Assembly: GCA_034432795.1 (NCBI GenBank)
Contig: DAOUBF010000064.1
Location: forward strand, 1-64,000
DNA length: 64,000 bases
Direction: 5' to 3'
Source of the DNA: DAOUBF01 sp034432795
GTDB taxonomy: Bacteria > Chloroflexota > Anaerolineae > DSLN01
Positions 51,675 through 60,654 of this stretch are shown piece by piece. The notes under the pieces are model-generated. The model saw only the letters and a list, made by a program, of their open reading frames with translations, was not told where the DNA came from and made no database searches. The position numbers and the translations under genes were made by a program. Numbering within the stretch: the first letter of the stretch is position 1; each line of letters begins with the position of its first letter.

Positions 51675-51719
51675 GCGCCTTATAGGGGGTGGCCCCGGCG
51701 GCCATCCCCTATAAGGCGC
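51675..51719 (+). terminator. 20-bp hairpin inside the ABC operon
   Basis: GCGCCTTATAGGGG pairs exactly with CCCCTATAAGGCGC; the stem goes on with GTGGCC/GGCCAT around a 5-nt loop. It lies between binding-protein and permease genes and has no T-run. Such a structure can hold back downstream expression or protect the upstream mRNA, giving excess binding protein. Confidence 0.7.
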
Positions 51720-51730
51720 ATGTGGTACTC

Positions 51731-51764
51731 AACGGATTATCTGTCGGGATCAAGGAAATTGGGG
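51731..51764 (+). repeat. 34-bp leader sequence shared with 42495
   Basis: AACGGATTATCT ... GATCAAGG, 28 of 34 identical to the element before the DtxR gene. It ends 8 bp before the permease start. Confidence 0.55.
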
Positions 51765-51771
51765 TTGTGCG

Positions 51772-52788
51772 TTGGGGCACTTTGTTAGCTTCCTGCTGCG
51801 GCGGCTGATCGGCCTGGTGGCGGTGCTGGCCGGCGTCTCGGTCATCACCTTCTTCATCTCACACGTCATCCCCGCCGATCCCGCCGCCGCTGCGCTCGGC
51901 GATCATGCTCGCGAGGAGCAAATCGCCGCCTTCCGCCGGGAATATGGCCTGGACAGGCCGCTGGTGGAGCAATACCTGATCTACATCAACGGCCTGCTGC
52001 ACGGCGACCTAGGCAAGAGCATCCGCACGCGCCGCCCGGTCCTGGACGACCTGCGTGACTTCTTCCCGGCGACGTTTGAGCTATCACTGGCCGCACTCCT
52101 GGTCTCCCTGTGCATCGGTATCCCGGCGGGCGTGTGGAGCGCGTTGGGGCGCAACCGCTGGCCCGACCACCTGGTGCGTGTATTCTCGCTCATCGGCGGC
52201 TCGCTGCCCATCTTCTGGCTGGGCCTGCTGCTCATCGGCCTGCTCTACTATCGCCTGGGCTGGCTGCCGGGCGGCGGGCGCATTGACCAGTTTATCCCGC
52301 CGCCGCGCCCCATCACCGGCCTGTATGTTGTGGACAGCCTGCTCACTGGGAACACCGCCGCCCTGAAGAGCAGCCTGCACCACCTGCTCCTGCCCGCCTT
52401 CACGCTGGGCTACTTCTCCACCGCGATCATCGCCCGCATCACGCGTTCCAGCATGTTGGAGGTGCTGCACCAGGACTATATCCGCACTGCTTACGCCAAG
52501 GGCCTGCGCGCCCGCATCGTCCTGATCCGTCATGCCCTGCGCAATGCCCTCATCCCCACCCTGACGATTGTGGGCATCACTTTCGGCAGCCTGCTCTCTG
52601 GCGCCGTGCTCACCGAGACCATCTTTTCCTGGCCGGGGTTGGGACGCTACGCCACCTTCTCGGCCATCAGCCTGGACTTCCCCGCCGTGATGGGCGTGAC
52701 GCTCCTGGCTGCGCTGATCTACACGCTGGCCAACACCGTTGTGGACCTGCTCTACCACCTGCTGGACCCACGCATCCGCTATGGCTGA
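51772..52788 (+). CDS. Peptide ABC transporter permease (DppB type)
   Basis: 338 residues with six helices; N-terminal FLLRRLIGLVAVLAGVSVITFFISHVIPADPA is typical of DppB/OppB, and the EAA loop (YIRTAYAKGLRARIVLIRHALRNALIP, near residue 238) contacts the ATPase. The start is TTG; no ATG is available. It overlaps the second permease by 8 bp. Confidence 0.88.
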   Translation: MGHFVSFLLRRLIGLVAVLAGVSVITFFISHVIPADPAAAALGDHAREEQIAAFRREYGLDRPLVEQYLIYINGLLHGDLGKSIRTRRPVLDDLRDFFPATFELSLAALLVSLCIGIPAGVWSALGRNRWPDHLVRVFSLIGGSLPIFWLGLLLIGLLYYRLGWLPGGGRIDQFIPPPRPITGLYVVDSLLTGNTAALKSSLHHLLLPAFTLGYFSTAIIARITRSSMLEVLHQDYIRTAYAKGLRARIVLIRHALRNALIPTLTIVGITFGSLLSGAVLTETIFSWPGLGRYATFSAISLDFPAVMGVTLLAALIYTLANTVVDLLYHLLDPRIRYG

Positions 52789-53674
52789 GCACGTCGTTGT
52801 GGCCCCACCCATCGCCCTGGCCCCACGCCGGCCACTCCGTCGCCGCGCCTGGCGCCCCCTGGTGCGCAACCCGCTGGCCACCATCGGCCTGGCGCTCCTG
52901 CTCCTGTTCGCGCTGAGCGCAGTCTTCGCCCCCGTGCTCGCGCCTGCCGATCCGCTGGAACAGCGGTTGGAACGGCGCCTGCAACCGCCCTCCTGGGAGC
53001 ACCCCCTGGGGACCGACCAACTGGGCCGCGACATGCTCAGCCGCCTGCTCTACGGCGCACAGATCTCGCTGCGCGTCGGCCTCACCGTTGTCCTCTCCGC
53101 AGGCGTCCTGGGCACGTCTGTGGGGCTGATCGCCGGCTACATGCGCGGGCAGGTGGACGAGGTGTTGATGCGCGTGACGGATGTGTTCTTCGCCTTCCCG
53201 CCCCTGATCCTGGCAATGGCCATCGCCGGGGCACTGGGGCGCAGCCTGAACAACGCCATGATCGCCATCGCGGTGGTCACCTGGCCGGTGTATGCCCGGC
53301 TGGTGCGCGGGCAGGTGCTCAGCCTGCGCGAACGCGAGTTCGTCGTGGCCGCCCAGAGCGTGGGCGCCTCCACGTCGCGTATCCTGTTGCGCCACATCCT
53401 GCCCAACACGCTCTCGCCCATCTTTGTGCAGGCCAGCTTTGACATGGGCGGGGCCATCCTGGCGGCGGCGGGGCTGAGCTTCATCGGCTTCGGCGCCCAG
53501 CCGCCCACGCCGGAGTGGGGCGTGATGATCAGCGAGGGGCGGCAGTTCATCAGCACCCAATTCTGGCTCTCGCTTTACCCCGGCCTGGCCATCCTGCTCA
53601 CTGTGACGGCTTTCAACCTGCTCGGCGATGGGCTGCGCGACATGCTGGACCCGCAGTTGCGCGGTCGCGAGTGA
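52781..53674 (+). CDS. Peptide ABC transporter permease (DppC type)
   Basis: 297 residues: a 30-residue cytoplasmic start, then NPLATIGLALLLLFALSAVFAPVLAPADP, HPLGTDQLGRDMLSRLLYGAQISL (DppC hallmark) and the EAA loop REFVVAAQSVGASTSRILLRHILPNTLSPI. It forms the channel together with the DppB-type protein. The ATG at 52781 lies within the previous gene. Confidence 0.9.
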   Translation: MAEHVVVAPPIALAPRRPLRRRAWRPLVRNPLATIGLALLLLFALSAVFAPVLAPADPLEQRLERRLQPPSWEHPLGTDQLGRDMLSRLLYGAQISLRVGLTVVLSAGVLGTSVGLIAGYMRGQVDEVLMRVTDVFFAFPPLILAMAIAGALGRSLNNAMIAIAVVTWPVYARLVRGQVLSLREREFVVAAQSVGASTSRILLRHILPNTLSPIFVQASFDMGGAILAAAGLSFIGFGAQPPTPEWGVMISEGRQFISTQFWLSLYPGLAILLTVTAFNLLGDGLRDMLDPQLRGRE

Positions 53675-53687
53675 GGGTACGCCTCTC

Positions 53688-54926
53688 TTGACCAGGACAA
53701 TAGAGCCTCCACCTTCCGTCTCAGCGCCTTCAGGGCGTGGCATCCTGGCGTTCTTCGCGCTGCTCAGCGGCCTGGCGGCGGCGTTCATCGGCGCGGCTGT
53801 GGCCCTGTTCTGGCTGACGCGGGCGCTTCCTGGCGCCTCAAAGGATGAACTGCCGGAGGTCGTGGCCTTCTTTGCTGTCGCTGCGCTGGGCCTGGGGCTG
53901 GGTCTGCCGCTGGCCTTCGCGGCCATCAACGCCTGGCGCGAGCGGCCTGCCCGATTGCCGGGCGGCCTGCCGGGCTGGGTGTGGCTGCCGGCGACGCTTC
54001 TGACTGTGGGCGTAGGCGCCGCCGTGATCGCTTCGGGGCGCGCTTTGACCATCCTGTTGCCGCCGTTGCATGTGCTGGCCATCGCCCTGCCCGCTGTGGG
54101 GGTCGTCAGCCTGGCCAGCCGGCGCCTGGCCCACGCCGGCATCAGCGGGCGGTTGGTGTTGGGCCATTTCGCCAGCGGCGCCTATCTGGTGCCGCTATTG
54201 GTGCTGGTGTTGGAGTTGGTGGTAGGGCTGCTGGCGGGTGGGCTAGCCCTCGTTCTCATCGTCCTCTTCATCCCCGGCGGCGCAGAGCAGGTGAGACGGG
54301 CAATGGAGGCCCTCCGACCCCTGATGGAGGGTCAGCCCCTGAATACGGACGAGTTGTTGAAGTATATCCTCTGGCCGCCGTTCGCCGTTGTCGCCCTGGT
54401 GTTTGTCAGCGGCCTGTTCCCGCTGCTGGAGGAGGCGATCAAGCCGATCAGCGCCTTTGTGCTCGCCGGCCGGTTGCCCACCGCGGGCGCAGCGTTTCTG
54501 GCCGGCGTGGCTGCGGGCGCAGGCTTTGGCCTGTCGGAGGGGCTGCTCAATGGGGCCTGGAGCCTGGAAGAGTGGTCGGCTACGGTGCTTTTGCGCGCAG
54601 GCGGCACGGCTATGCACGCCTTCGCCAGCGGGCTGGTTGCCTGGGGCTGGTATCGCACCTGGCGGGCGCGGCGTCCCTGGCCTGTGCTGCTGGCCTACGG
54701 CGTGGCCGTGTCGCTCCATGGCCTGTGGAACGCGCTGGCGCTGCTGGGCGGAGTGGGCTGGGCCTTTACCACCACAAACGTTGCGCCGCAGGCCAGCCCT
54801 TTCGCGGGCGGCCTGATCGGGTTTCTGGTCTTCAGCCCGCTGGTCGGCATGACATTGGCCGCCACCATCGGGATTGTGGTGATCAGCAGGCGGCTGGCGC
54901 ACGATTCAGCAGCTAATCGTGCCTAG
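53688..54926 (+). CDS. PrsW-family intramembrane metalloprotease
   Basis: 412-residue polytopic protein, about nine helices. PrsW-type motifs: LLEEAIKP (EExxK), GAGFGLSEG (FxxxE), GTAMHAFASGLVAWGW (HxxxxG) and HGLWNAL near the end. Family members cleave membrane anti-sigma factors or process surface proteins. The start is taken at TTG 53688 after a GAGGGT site, 13 bp after the permease; an ATG at 53628 in the same frame would overlap the permease. It may have nothing to do with transport. Confidence 0.78.
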   Translation: MTRTIEPPPSVSAPSGRGILAFFALLSGLAAAFIGAAVALFWLTRALPGASKDELPEVVAFFAVAALGLGLGLPLAFAAINAWRERPARLPGGLPGWVWLPATLLTVGVGAAVIASGRALTILLPPLHVLAIALPAVGVVSLASRRLAHAGISGRLVLGHFASGAYLVPLLVLVLELVVGLLAGGLALVLIVLFIPGGAEQVRRAMEALRPLMEGQPLNTDELLKYILWPPFAVVALVFVSGLFPLLEEAIKPISAFVLAGRLPTAGAAFLAGVAAGAGFGLSEGLLNGAWSLEEWSATVLLRAGGTAMHAFASGLVAWGWYRTWRARRPWPVLLAYGVAVSLHGLWNALALLGGVGWAFTTTNVAPQASPFAGGLIGFLVFSPLVGMTLAATIGIVVISRRLAHDSAANRA

Positions 54927-54941
54927 CCGGTCGTCCGATTA

Positions 54942-54968
54942 GAGCCGGGGCGACCTCTGCCCCGGCTC
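54942..54968. terminator. Bidirectional hairpin between PrsW and DedA genes
   Basis: GAGCCGGGGC pairs exactly with GCCCCGGCTC around a 7-nt loop, followed by a small CTCCTC/GAGGAG stem. It lies between convergent genes. Confidence 0.65.
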
Positions 54969-54995
54969 CTCCTCATCGGAGGAGGCAACAACCCC

Positions 54996-55646
54996 TTAGT
55001 CTGCCACGATGGTCTCTTGCTTGCGGTTGAGGACCTTGCGGACGAGCGCGAAGATCTCTTTGCGGTTCTCTTTCCAGATATGAATCAACGTCGGCGAGGC
55101 CGAAACCAGGATGACGACGACCACGATCAGCGTGAAGTAGCGGTCAAGCACGTCGGGGGGGAAGCGGCTGCCTAGGAAGTAGCCCAGGGTGGTGACGCCG
55201 ATGCCCCAGAGCACGCCGCCGATCAGGTTGAAGAAGAAAAAGCGACGCCATTCCATTTCCACGGCGCCGGCGACGATGGGGGCAAAGGTGCGGATGAAGG
55301 GCATGAACCGCGCCAGGATAATGGTTTTGCCGCCGTGCTTGTCATAGAAGGCTTTGGCCGCCAGCAGGTTTTTGCGTCGGAAGATCAGCGAGTTTTCACG
55401 GTTGAAGATGCGCGGGCCGGTCTTACTGCCGAACCAGTAGCCCACATTATCGCCCAACACCGCTGCCGTAAAGATGAGGGGAATCAGAAGGCGCAGGTCC
55501 AGATAGCCCTTAAAGGCCAGCAGGCCTGCTGTAAGCAGCAGGCTATCCCCCGGCAGGAAGAAGCCAAAGAACAGGCCCGATTCGGCGAAGACAATGGCGA
55601 AAAGGCCCGCGTAGCTCACTTGGATGATCAACTGCTCAAGGTCCAA
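54996..55646 (-). CDS. DedA-family membrane protein
   Basis: 216 residues with the DedA/VTT pattern: ESGLFFGFFLPGDSLLLTAGLLA (F/Y..PGE-type motif), DNVGYWFGSKTGPRIF, and ARFMPFIRTFAPIVAGAVEMEWRRFFFFNLIGGVLWG with the essential RxxPxxR-type arginines. DedA proteins flip undecaprenyl phosphate or phospholipids. Start chosen at TTG 55646, since a GGGAGG site precedes it and the family length fits. The 57 codons open upstream are arginine/proline-rich and unlikely to be translated. Confidence 0.85.
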   Translation of the reverse strand: MDLEQLIIQVSYAGLFAIVFAESGLFFGFFLPGDSLLLTAGLLAFKGYLDLRLLIPLIFTAAVLGDNVGYWFGSKTGPRIFNRENSLIFRRKNLLAAKAFYDKHGGKTIILARFMPFIRTFAPIVAGAVEMEWRRFFFFNLIGGVLWGIGVTTLGYFLGSRFPPDVLDRYFTLIVVVVILVSASPTLIHIWKENRKEIFALVRKVLNRKQETIVAD

Positions 55647-55939
55647 ACTGTTCCTCCCTGGCGCCCTATGGCGCGGTTCAGGGACGCTCACCGCGCCCTG
55701 AAAGAATAGAATCGGCGGCCTGCGTGCCGCCGTTGGCCTGGGCATTATACCATTGCTCCGCGATGGCAGCAAGATGACCTTGGGTTTAGGCCAGGGCCTC
55801 CCTCTGCGTCCGCTCAACAGTCAAAGAAATAGCCCTCTGTTCCTACTGCCTCTGGCCGATTTGTAGCGTATAATGGCAAATTGAAGCCTCTGAATAGGAG
55901 AACGCACCTCATCCAGAGGACACATGGAGGGTAAAACCA

Positions 55940-57142
55940 ATGGCGGGGGAACGTGTCTTGGTGTTTGACACACGGCAGGCAAACCGTGACTTTTTTCTCT
56001 ACCAGGTGCTGCGACCGGGCGGCTATGTGCCTATTGTTGTGGATTCCTGGGAGGCCGTGTTGCAGCACGGCCTGGCCTCGCCTCCTCCTGATGTGATGAT
56101 CTTGCCCCTGACGAGTGAGGGCCAGTTGCCTGTGGATGTGGTGCACCAGGTGCTCAGCCACAACCCGGAAGTGGCTATCCTGTTCCTGACGCCTCAGTGG
56201 ACGGAGCAACACGCTGCCCAGGCCCGCGAGTTGGGCGGCCAGACCACCGGCCATCTGCTGTTCCCGCTTAACGTGGTGGCCTGCGTTGCCGCCATTGAAC
56301 GCAGCCTGTCCAAGGTGCGCGTCCAGCGCGAGGTCAGGCGGCTGACCGCGCCGCTAGAGGCGGCCAACCGCGAGACGCAGAACCGCGTGCGCGAACTCCA
56401 GGTGCTCATCGCCGTGATCCGCTCGGTGACCTCGCTGATGGACCTGCAACAGGTGCTGGTACGCGTGGTGGAGGCAGCGGTCTATCTGACAGGCGCGGAG
56501 GAAGGCTCGCTGCTGCTGGTGGACGAAGAAACCGGCGAGTTGTATATGCGGGCGGCCAAGAATTTTGACCAGGAGTTTGCCAAGACCTTCCGCCTGCGCG
56601 CCCAGGACAGCCTGGCGGGCCGGTGTGTGCGCAGCGGTGAGCCTGTGCTGGTCACGCAGCGCGGCAAGCAGAAGATCAAGACCACCTACCTGGTTCAGTC
56701 CATCCTCTACGTGCCCATCACCGTGCGCAATACCACCATCGGCGCGCTGGGGGTGGACAACCGCATCTCCACCCGGCCCTTCACCCCCTGGCACACGCGC
56801 GTGTTGCAGGCCCTGGCGGATGCTGCCGCCGTGTCCATTGAGAATGCCAAGCTCTACGAGGCGCTTCAGGCCAAGGTGCGCACGCTGGAGGTGGCCTATG
56901 CCCGTGCGGTGGAGGCCGACCGGACGAAGACGATGGCGCTGGAGGGCACGGTGGGAGCGCTTTACGCCCGGCTGGACGCGCTGCGCACGTTACTCTCCTC
57001 AAGCGGCGCGGACGGCTCACGCGGCCAGACGCTGCGCGAGATCCGCTCCGAGATTGATGGCCTGGCGGATGCACTCAAGGGCCTGGTCCCCGTGCCCACG
57101 CACACCGGCAGAACCGACCCGCTGAAGTCTGTTCCCAGATAG
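55940..57142 (+). CDS. Pseudo-receiver, coiled-coil and GAF protein
   Basis: 400 residues. The N-terminal 125 form a receiver-like fold (RVLVFDTRQANRDFFLYQVLRPGGYVPIVVDSWEAVLQ) in which the phospho-acceptor aspartate is replaced (DVMILPLTSEG). A helix links to a GAF domain (about 150-310; TGAEEGSLLLVDEETGELYMRAAKNFD, AQDSLAGRCVRSGEPVLV, SILYVPITVRNTTIGALGVDN). A C-terminal coiled coil follows (AKVRTLEVAYARAVEADRTKTM). No output domain. It likely acts as a phosphorylation-independent scaffold or sensor. Confidence 0.8.
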   Translation: MAGERVLVFDTRQANRDFFLYQVLRPGGYVPIVVDSWEAVLQHGLASPPPDVMILPLTSEGQLPVDVVHQVLSHNPEVAILFLTPQWTEQHAAQARELGGQTTGHLLFPLNVVACVAAIERSLSKVRVQREVRRLTAPLEAANRETQNRVRELQVLIAVIRSVTSLMDLQQVLVRVVEAAVYLTGAEEGSLLLVDEETGELYMRAAKNFDQEFAKTFRLRAQDSLAGRCVRSGEPVLVTQRGKQKIKTTYLVQSILYVPITVRNTTIGALGVDNRISTRPFTPWHTRVLQALADAAAVSIENAKLYEALQAKVRTLEVAYARAVEADRTKTMALEGTVGALYARLDALRTLLSSSGADGSRGQTLREIRSEIDGLADALKGLVPVPTHTGRTDPLKSVPR

Positions 57143-57184
57143 CCTGGGGCTGCGCCTCATCGCAAAGAGCAGCGAAGCTGAAAG

Positions 57185-58486
57185 CTAAATGCTCCTGTAA
57201 AACAGGGGCAACGGCGCAACCGGTGTGTCACTCCATCGGACAGCCTGGAGCAGCCGGGCCTCGGCTGCCGCCAGGCGCACGGGGTCATTGGCGTGGATAG
57301 TGAAGAGTGGCTCGCCCGCCTCCACCCTATCGCCAACCTTGTGGTGGACGAGGATACCGACGGCGTGGTCAATCGGCTCCCCCTTCTTGGCCCGGCCCGC
57401 GCCCAGGTCCAGCGCCGCCAGGCCCACCTCGGCGGCGTTCACCACCGCCAGATAGCCTGAACGCGGCGCGACAACCTCGCGGATCAGCGCGGCGCGGGGC
57501 AGAGTGTCAGGGGAGTCCACCTGGGAGACATCCCCCCCCTGGGCTTCCACCAATTCGCGGAACTTGGCGAAGCCGCGCCCATCGGCCAGGGCCGCTTCTA
57601 GTTGAGCGCGGGCGGCGTCCAGATCGGCGGCCTTTCGGGCCAGGACAAGCAGGTGGCTGGCAACGGTGAGGCAATGCTCGCGGAAGTCCGGCGGGCCGCC
57701 ACCGCGCAATGTTTCAATGGCCTCGCGCACTTCCAGCGCATTGCCCACAGCCCGGCCCAGGGGCTGGTTCATGTCGCTGATCAGCGCCACAACCTGGCGG
57801 CCAGCATCGCGCCCGATGCGCACCATCGTCTCCGCCAGCCGCACGGCCTGGTCTATCGTGGACATGAACGCGCCCAGCCCGACTTTGACGTCCAGGACGA
57901 TGGCCTGGGCACCGGCGGCGATCTTCTTGCTCATGATGGAACTGGCGATCAGGGGAATGGAGGGCACGGTGCCGGTCACGTCGCGCAGGGCGTAGAGCTT
58001 GCCGTCGGCGGGCGCCAGGTCGGCGGTCTGCCCCGCCAGGACGATGCCGTGTCTGCGCAGGTTGTCCAGGAACTCCTGAACGGACAGGTTCACCCGAAAG
58101 CCGCGAATGGATTCCAGCTTGTCCAACGTGCCGCCGCTGAAGCCCAGGCCGCGCCCGGACATTTTGGCCATCGGCTGGCCACAGGCCACAACCAGCGGCT
58201 CCACCACGAGCGTGGTCTTATCGCCGACACCGCCGGTGGAGTGCTTGTCCACCGCAAAGGGCACGATGGAGCGGAGGTCCAGCACCTGGCCAGAGTGGGC
58301 CATGGCCATGGTCAGGTCGTAGGTTTCGCGGGGAGTCATGCCCTGGAAATAGATAGCCATCAGCCAGGCCGCAGCCTGGTAGTCGGGGATCTCATCCCGC
58401 AGGTAGCCCTGGATGAACCAGGTGATCTCCTCGGTGGACAGTTCGCCACCGTCGCGCTTTTTGATGATGATGTCCACTGCGCGCAT
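57185..58486 (-). CDS. Pyrimidine-nucleoside (thymidine) phosphorylase
   Basis: 433 residues: MRAVDIIIKKRDGGELSTEEI start, the phosphate site KHSTGGVGDKTTLVVEPLVVACG (near residue 80), KMSGRGLGFSGGTLDKLESI, and a C-terminal PYNP domain with GAGRAKKGEPIDHAVGI. It splits thymidine, deoxyuridine or uridine with phosphate. Thymidine phosphorylase DeoA and PyNP cannot be told apart by eye. The gene is monocistronic. Confidence 0.9.
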   Translation of the reverse strand: MRAVDIIIKKRDGGELSTEEITWFIQGYLRDEIPDYQAAAWLMAIYFQGMTPRETYDLTMAMAHSGQVLDLRSIVPFAVDKHSTGGVGDKTTLVVEPLVVACGQPMAKMSGRGLGFSGGTLDKLESIRGFRVNLSVQEFLDNLRRHGIVLAGQTADLAPADGKLYALRDVTGTVPSIPLIASSIMSKKIAAGAQAIVLDVKVGLGAFMSTIDQAVRLAETMVRIGRDAGRQVVALISDMNQPLGRAVGNALEVREAIETLRGGGPPDFREHCLTVASHLLVLARKAADLDAARAQLEAALADGRGFAKFRELVEAQGGDVSQVDSPDTLPRAALIREVVAPRSGYLAVVNAAEVGLAALDLGAGRAKKGEPIDHAVGILVHHKVGDRVEAGEPLFTIHANDPVRLAAAEARLLQAVRWSDTPVAPLPLFYRSI

Positions 58487-58729
58487 GGCCTCTCCTCCGG
58501 CAGAGGGGCAACCATAAGGGTTACCCCTACAGGATTATAGCACATTCCTCGCTATGCTCAGAACAGGGTGCATTTCACCCGCAATCGCGCCCGCAATCGG
58601 GGCGATGCGTCCCCCAAATCTCAAACGCTTCCCTCAGAGCGCCATGACTTTCCTGCGCTTCAGAGTGCGTTTATAATTCAGGTAGAGAAGGCGTGCGTGG
58701 CACAGATATTGACGACGGATGATAAGCGG

Positions 58730-59917
58730 ATGACAGACTTTAAAGCCAGAGCCGAAGCCTTGCGCGAGGAATTGATCGCTACACGACGCGACCTGCACCG
58801 CCACCCGGAACTGGGCTTTCAGGAGGTGCGCACCGCCGGGATCGTGGCCCGGCGGCTGGCCGAACTGGGGCTGGAGGTGCAGACGGGCATTGCCCGCACC
58901 GGCGTCGTGGGCTTGCTGGAAGGCGGGCGCGCAGGGCCAACGCTGATGCTGCGCTTTGATATGGACGCACTGCCTATCCAGGAGCGCAACCAGACCGAGT
59001 ACGCCTCGCAGGTTCCCGGCGTGATGCACGCCTGCGGGCACGATGGGCACGTGGCCATTGGGCTGGCAGTAGCGCGGCTGCTGGCCCAGGAGCGCGAGCG
59101 GCTGGCCGGGCGGGTCAAGTTCGTCTTCCAGCCGGGCGAGGAGGGCTGTGGCGGCGCCGAGGCCATGATCCGCGAGGGCGTCCTGGAGAACCCCAGGCCG
59201 GCCCTGGCGCTGGGGCTGCACCTGTGGAACGATGCGCCGGTCGGGCGCATCGCCGTGACTGCCGGGCCGACGATGGCGGCGGCGGAGATCTGGCGCTGTA
59301 CCCTGCGCGGTCGCGGCAGCCATGGCGCCCAGCCGCACCTGGGTGCCGATCCGATTGTGGCTGCCGCCCACATCGTAACCGCGCTCCAGACCATTGTGGC
59401 GCGCAACGTCAGCCCAGAGGCGGTCGCCGTTGTCACGGTGGGGACGCTGCACGCGGGCGATGCCTTCAACGTCATCCCGGCTGAGGCGACGCTCAGCGGG
59501 ACGATCCGGACCTACGAGCCGGAGGTGCGCGAGCGTGTCCTGGCGCGCTTCCGGGCCATTGTGGAGGGGGTCGCCGCGACTTTTGAGACCCCTGCTGAAC
59601 TGGAGCTGACCAGCCTGACGCCGCCGCTGATCAACGACCGCCGGGCTTGCGCGCTGGTGAGTGAGGCAGCGGCGGCGGTGGTGGGCCAGGAGAACGTGGA
59701 GAGCGGGCGGCGCTGGATGGCTTCGGAGGATATGGCCCTGTTCTTGCGCGAGGTGCCGGGGTGCTTCTTCTTCGTCGGCTCGGCCAACGCCGGGCGCGGC
59801 CTGAACGCCCCGCACCACAACCCTCACTTTGACTTTGACGAGGTGGCGCTGCCGCTGGCTGCGGCAGTCATGGCCGAGGCGGCGTGGCGCTACCTGGGCG
59901 GGTCCGACGGCGAGTAG
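58730..59917 (+). CDS. M20-family amidohydrolase
   Basis: 395 residues: RRDLHRHPELGFQEVRTAGIV start, metal ligands in DMDALPIQE, HACGHDGHVAIGL (near residue 103), the catalytic EEG in FQPGEEGCGGAEAMI, and LHLWNDAPVGRIAV. The lid domain starts near residue 185. It is of the M20D class (N-acyl-amino acid, hippurate or IAA-amide hydrolases). Start chosen at ATG 58730; 54 further codons upstream are open but arginine-rich. S51-like gene follows 6 bp later. Confidence 0.88.
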   Translation: MTDFKARAEALREELIATRRDLHRHPELGFQEVRTAGIVARRLAELGLEVQTGIARTGVVGLLEGGRAGPTLMLRFDMDALPIQERNQTEYASQVPGVMHACGHDGHVAIGLAVARLLAQERERLAGRVKFVFQPGEEGCGGAEAMIREGVLENPRPALALGLHLWNDAPVGRIAVTAGPTMAAAEIWRCTLRGRGSHGAQPHLGADPIVAAAHIVTALQTIVARNVSPEAVAVVTVGTLHAGDAFNVIPAEATLSGTIRTYEPEVRERVLARFRAIVEGVAATFETPAELELTSLTPPLINDRRACALVSEAAAAVVGQENVESGRRWMASEDMALFLREVPGCFFFVGSANAGRGLNAPHHNPHFDFDEVALPLAAAVMAEAAWRYLGGSDGE

Positions 59918-59923
59918 GGGGAT

Positions 59924-60604
59924 ATGCCAATTGCAGGCGGGTTGATTGAATGGCCAACGGGCGCGGGCTGGCTGGTGCTGGCCGGGAGCGGCGATTGGGG
60001 GCAGGGCGCAGCCCGCTGGATTGACCTGGCGGCGCTGAGCGTAGCCGATCTGGGGCGCCAGGTGGTGTTTGTCCCCACCGCCGGCTGTATGGACGGGGCG
60101 GAGTTCCTGGCGTACTATGAGGACCTGGGGGCACTGCCAGGTGTGGTGGCGCCGATCTTCACGGCGGAGGATGCCGCCCGACCAGAAGTGCGGCGGCTGC
60201 TGGCCCGCTCCGGGTTGATCTATCTGGGCGATGGGGATAGCCGCAGGCTGATTGAGGCATTGGCGGGATCACAGGCCCTGGAGGGGATGGCCGAGGCTTA
60301 CAGGCGCGGGGCGGTGATCGTGGGCGCCGGGGCCGGGGCGGTGGCCCTGGCCGCCTGGGGGCGGGCGGCGGATGGCGCGCCACTCGCCGGTTGGGGCTGG
60401 TTGCGCCAGGCGGTGATTGAGCCGCACTTTGAGGGGGAGGTTTCGGCGGCCCGGCTGCGCGAAACGGTGCGGCGCACCCAGGCCCGCTATGGCCTGGGCA
60501 TCCCCAGGCGCACCGCGCTGGCGTTGGCGCCAGACGGCGTGGTGGAGACCTGGGGCGCCGGACAGGTGACGGTATCGCTGGTGCAGCGGCAGGGCAGCCG
60601 CTGA
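59924..60604 (+). CDS. S51/cyanophycinase-like protein without the serine
   Basis: 226 residues of the class I glutamine-amidotransferase-like peptidase S51 group: GWLVLAGSGDWGQG near residue 14, VVFVPTAGCMDGAEFLAYYEDLG, IYLGDGDSRRLIEAL, and RRGAVIVGAGAGAVALAAW near residue 130. In cyanophycinase and dipeptidase E the last motif is GTSAGA with the nucleophile serine; here it reads GAGAGA. It is unlikely to be a serine peptidase. It is probably co-transcribed with the M20 amidohydrolase and may be a binding protein. Confidence 0.72.
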   Translation: MPIAGGLIEWPTGAGWLVLAGSGDWGQGAARWIDLAALSVADLGRQVVFVPTAGCMDGAEFLAYYEDLGALPGVVAPIFTAEDAARPEVRRLLARSGLIYLGDGDSRRLIEALAGSQALEGMAEAYRRGAVIVGAGAGAVALAAWGRAADGAPLAGWGWLRQAVIEPHFEGEVSAARLRETVRRTQARYGLGIPRRTALALAPDGVVETWGAGQVTVSLVQRQGSR

Positions 60605-60654
60605 CGCAGTCATTGACGACCGACAACAGATGATGGACGACGGCTGGGAGTAAA

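Noticed and set aside
50116..51705. 529-codon minus-strand frame opposite the peptide-binding protein
   Set aside because: Antisense shadow of a high-GC gene, with no ribosome site or domain.
52667..54142. 491-codon minus-strand frame opposite the permease and PrsW genes
   Set aside because: It spans two real genes and their junction; composition is that of an antisense frame.
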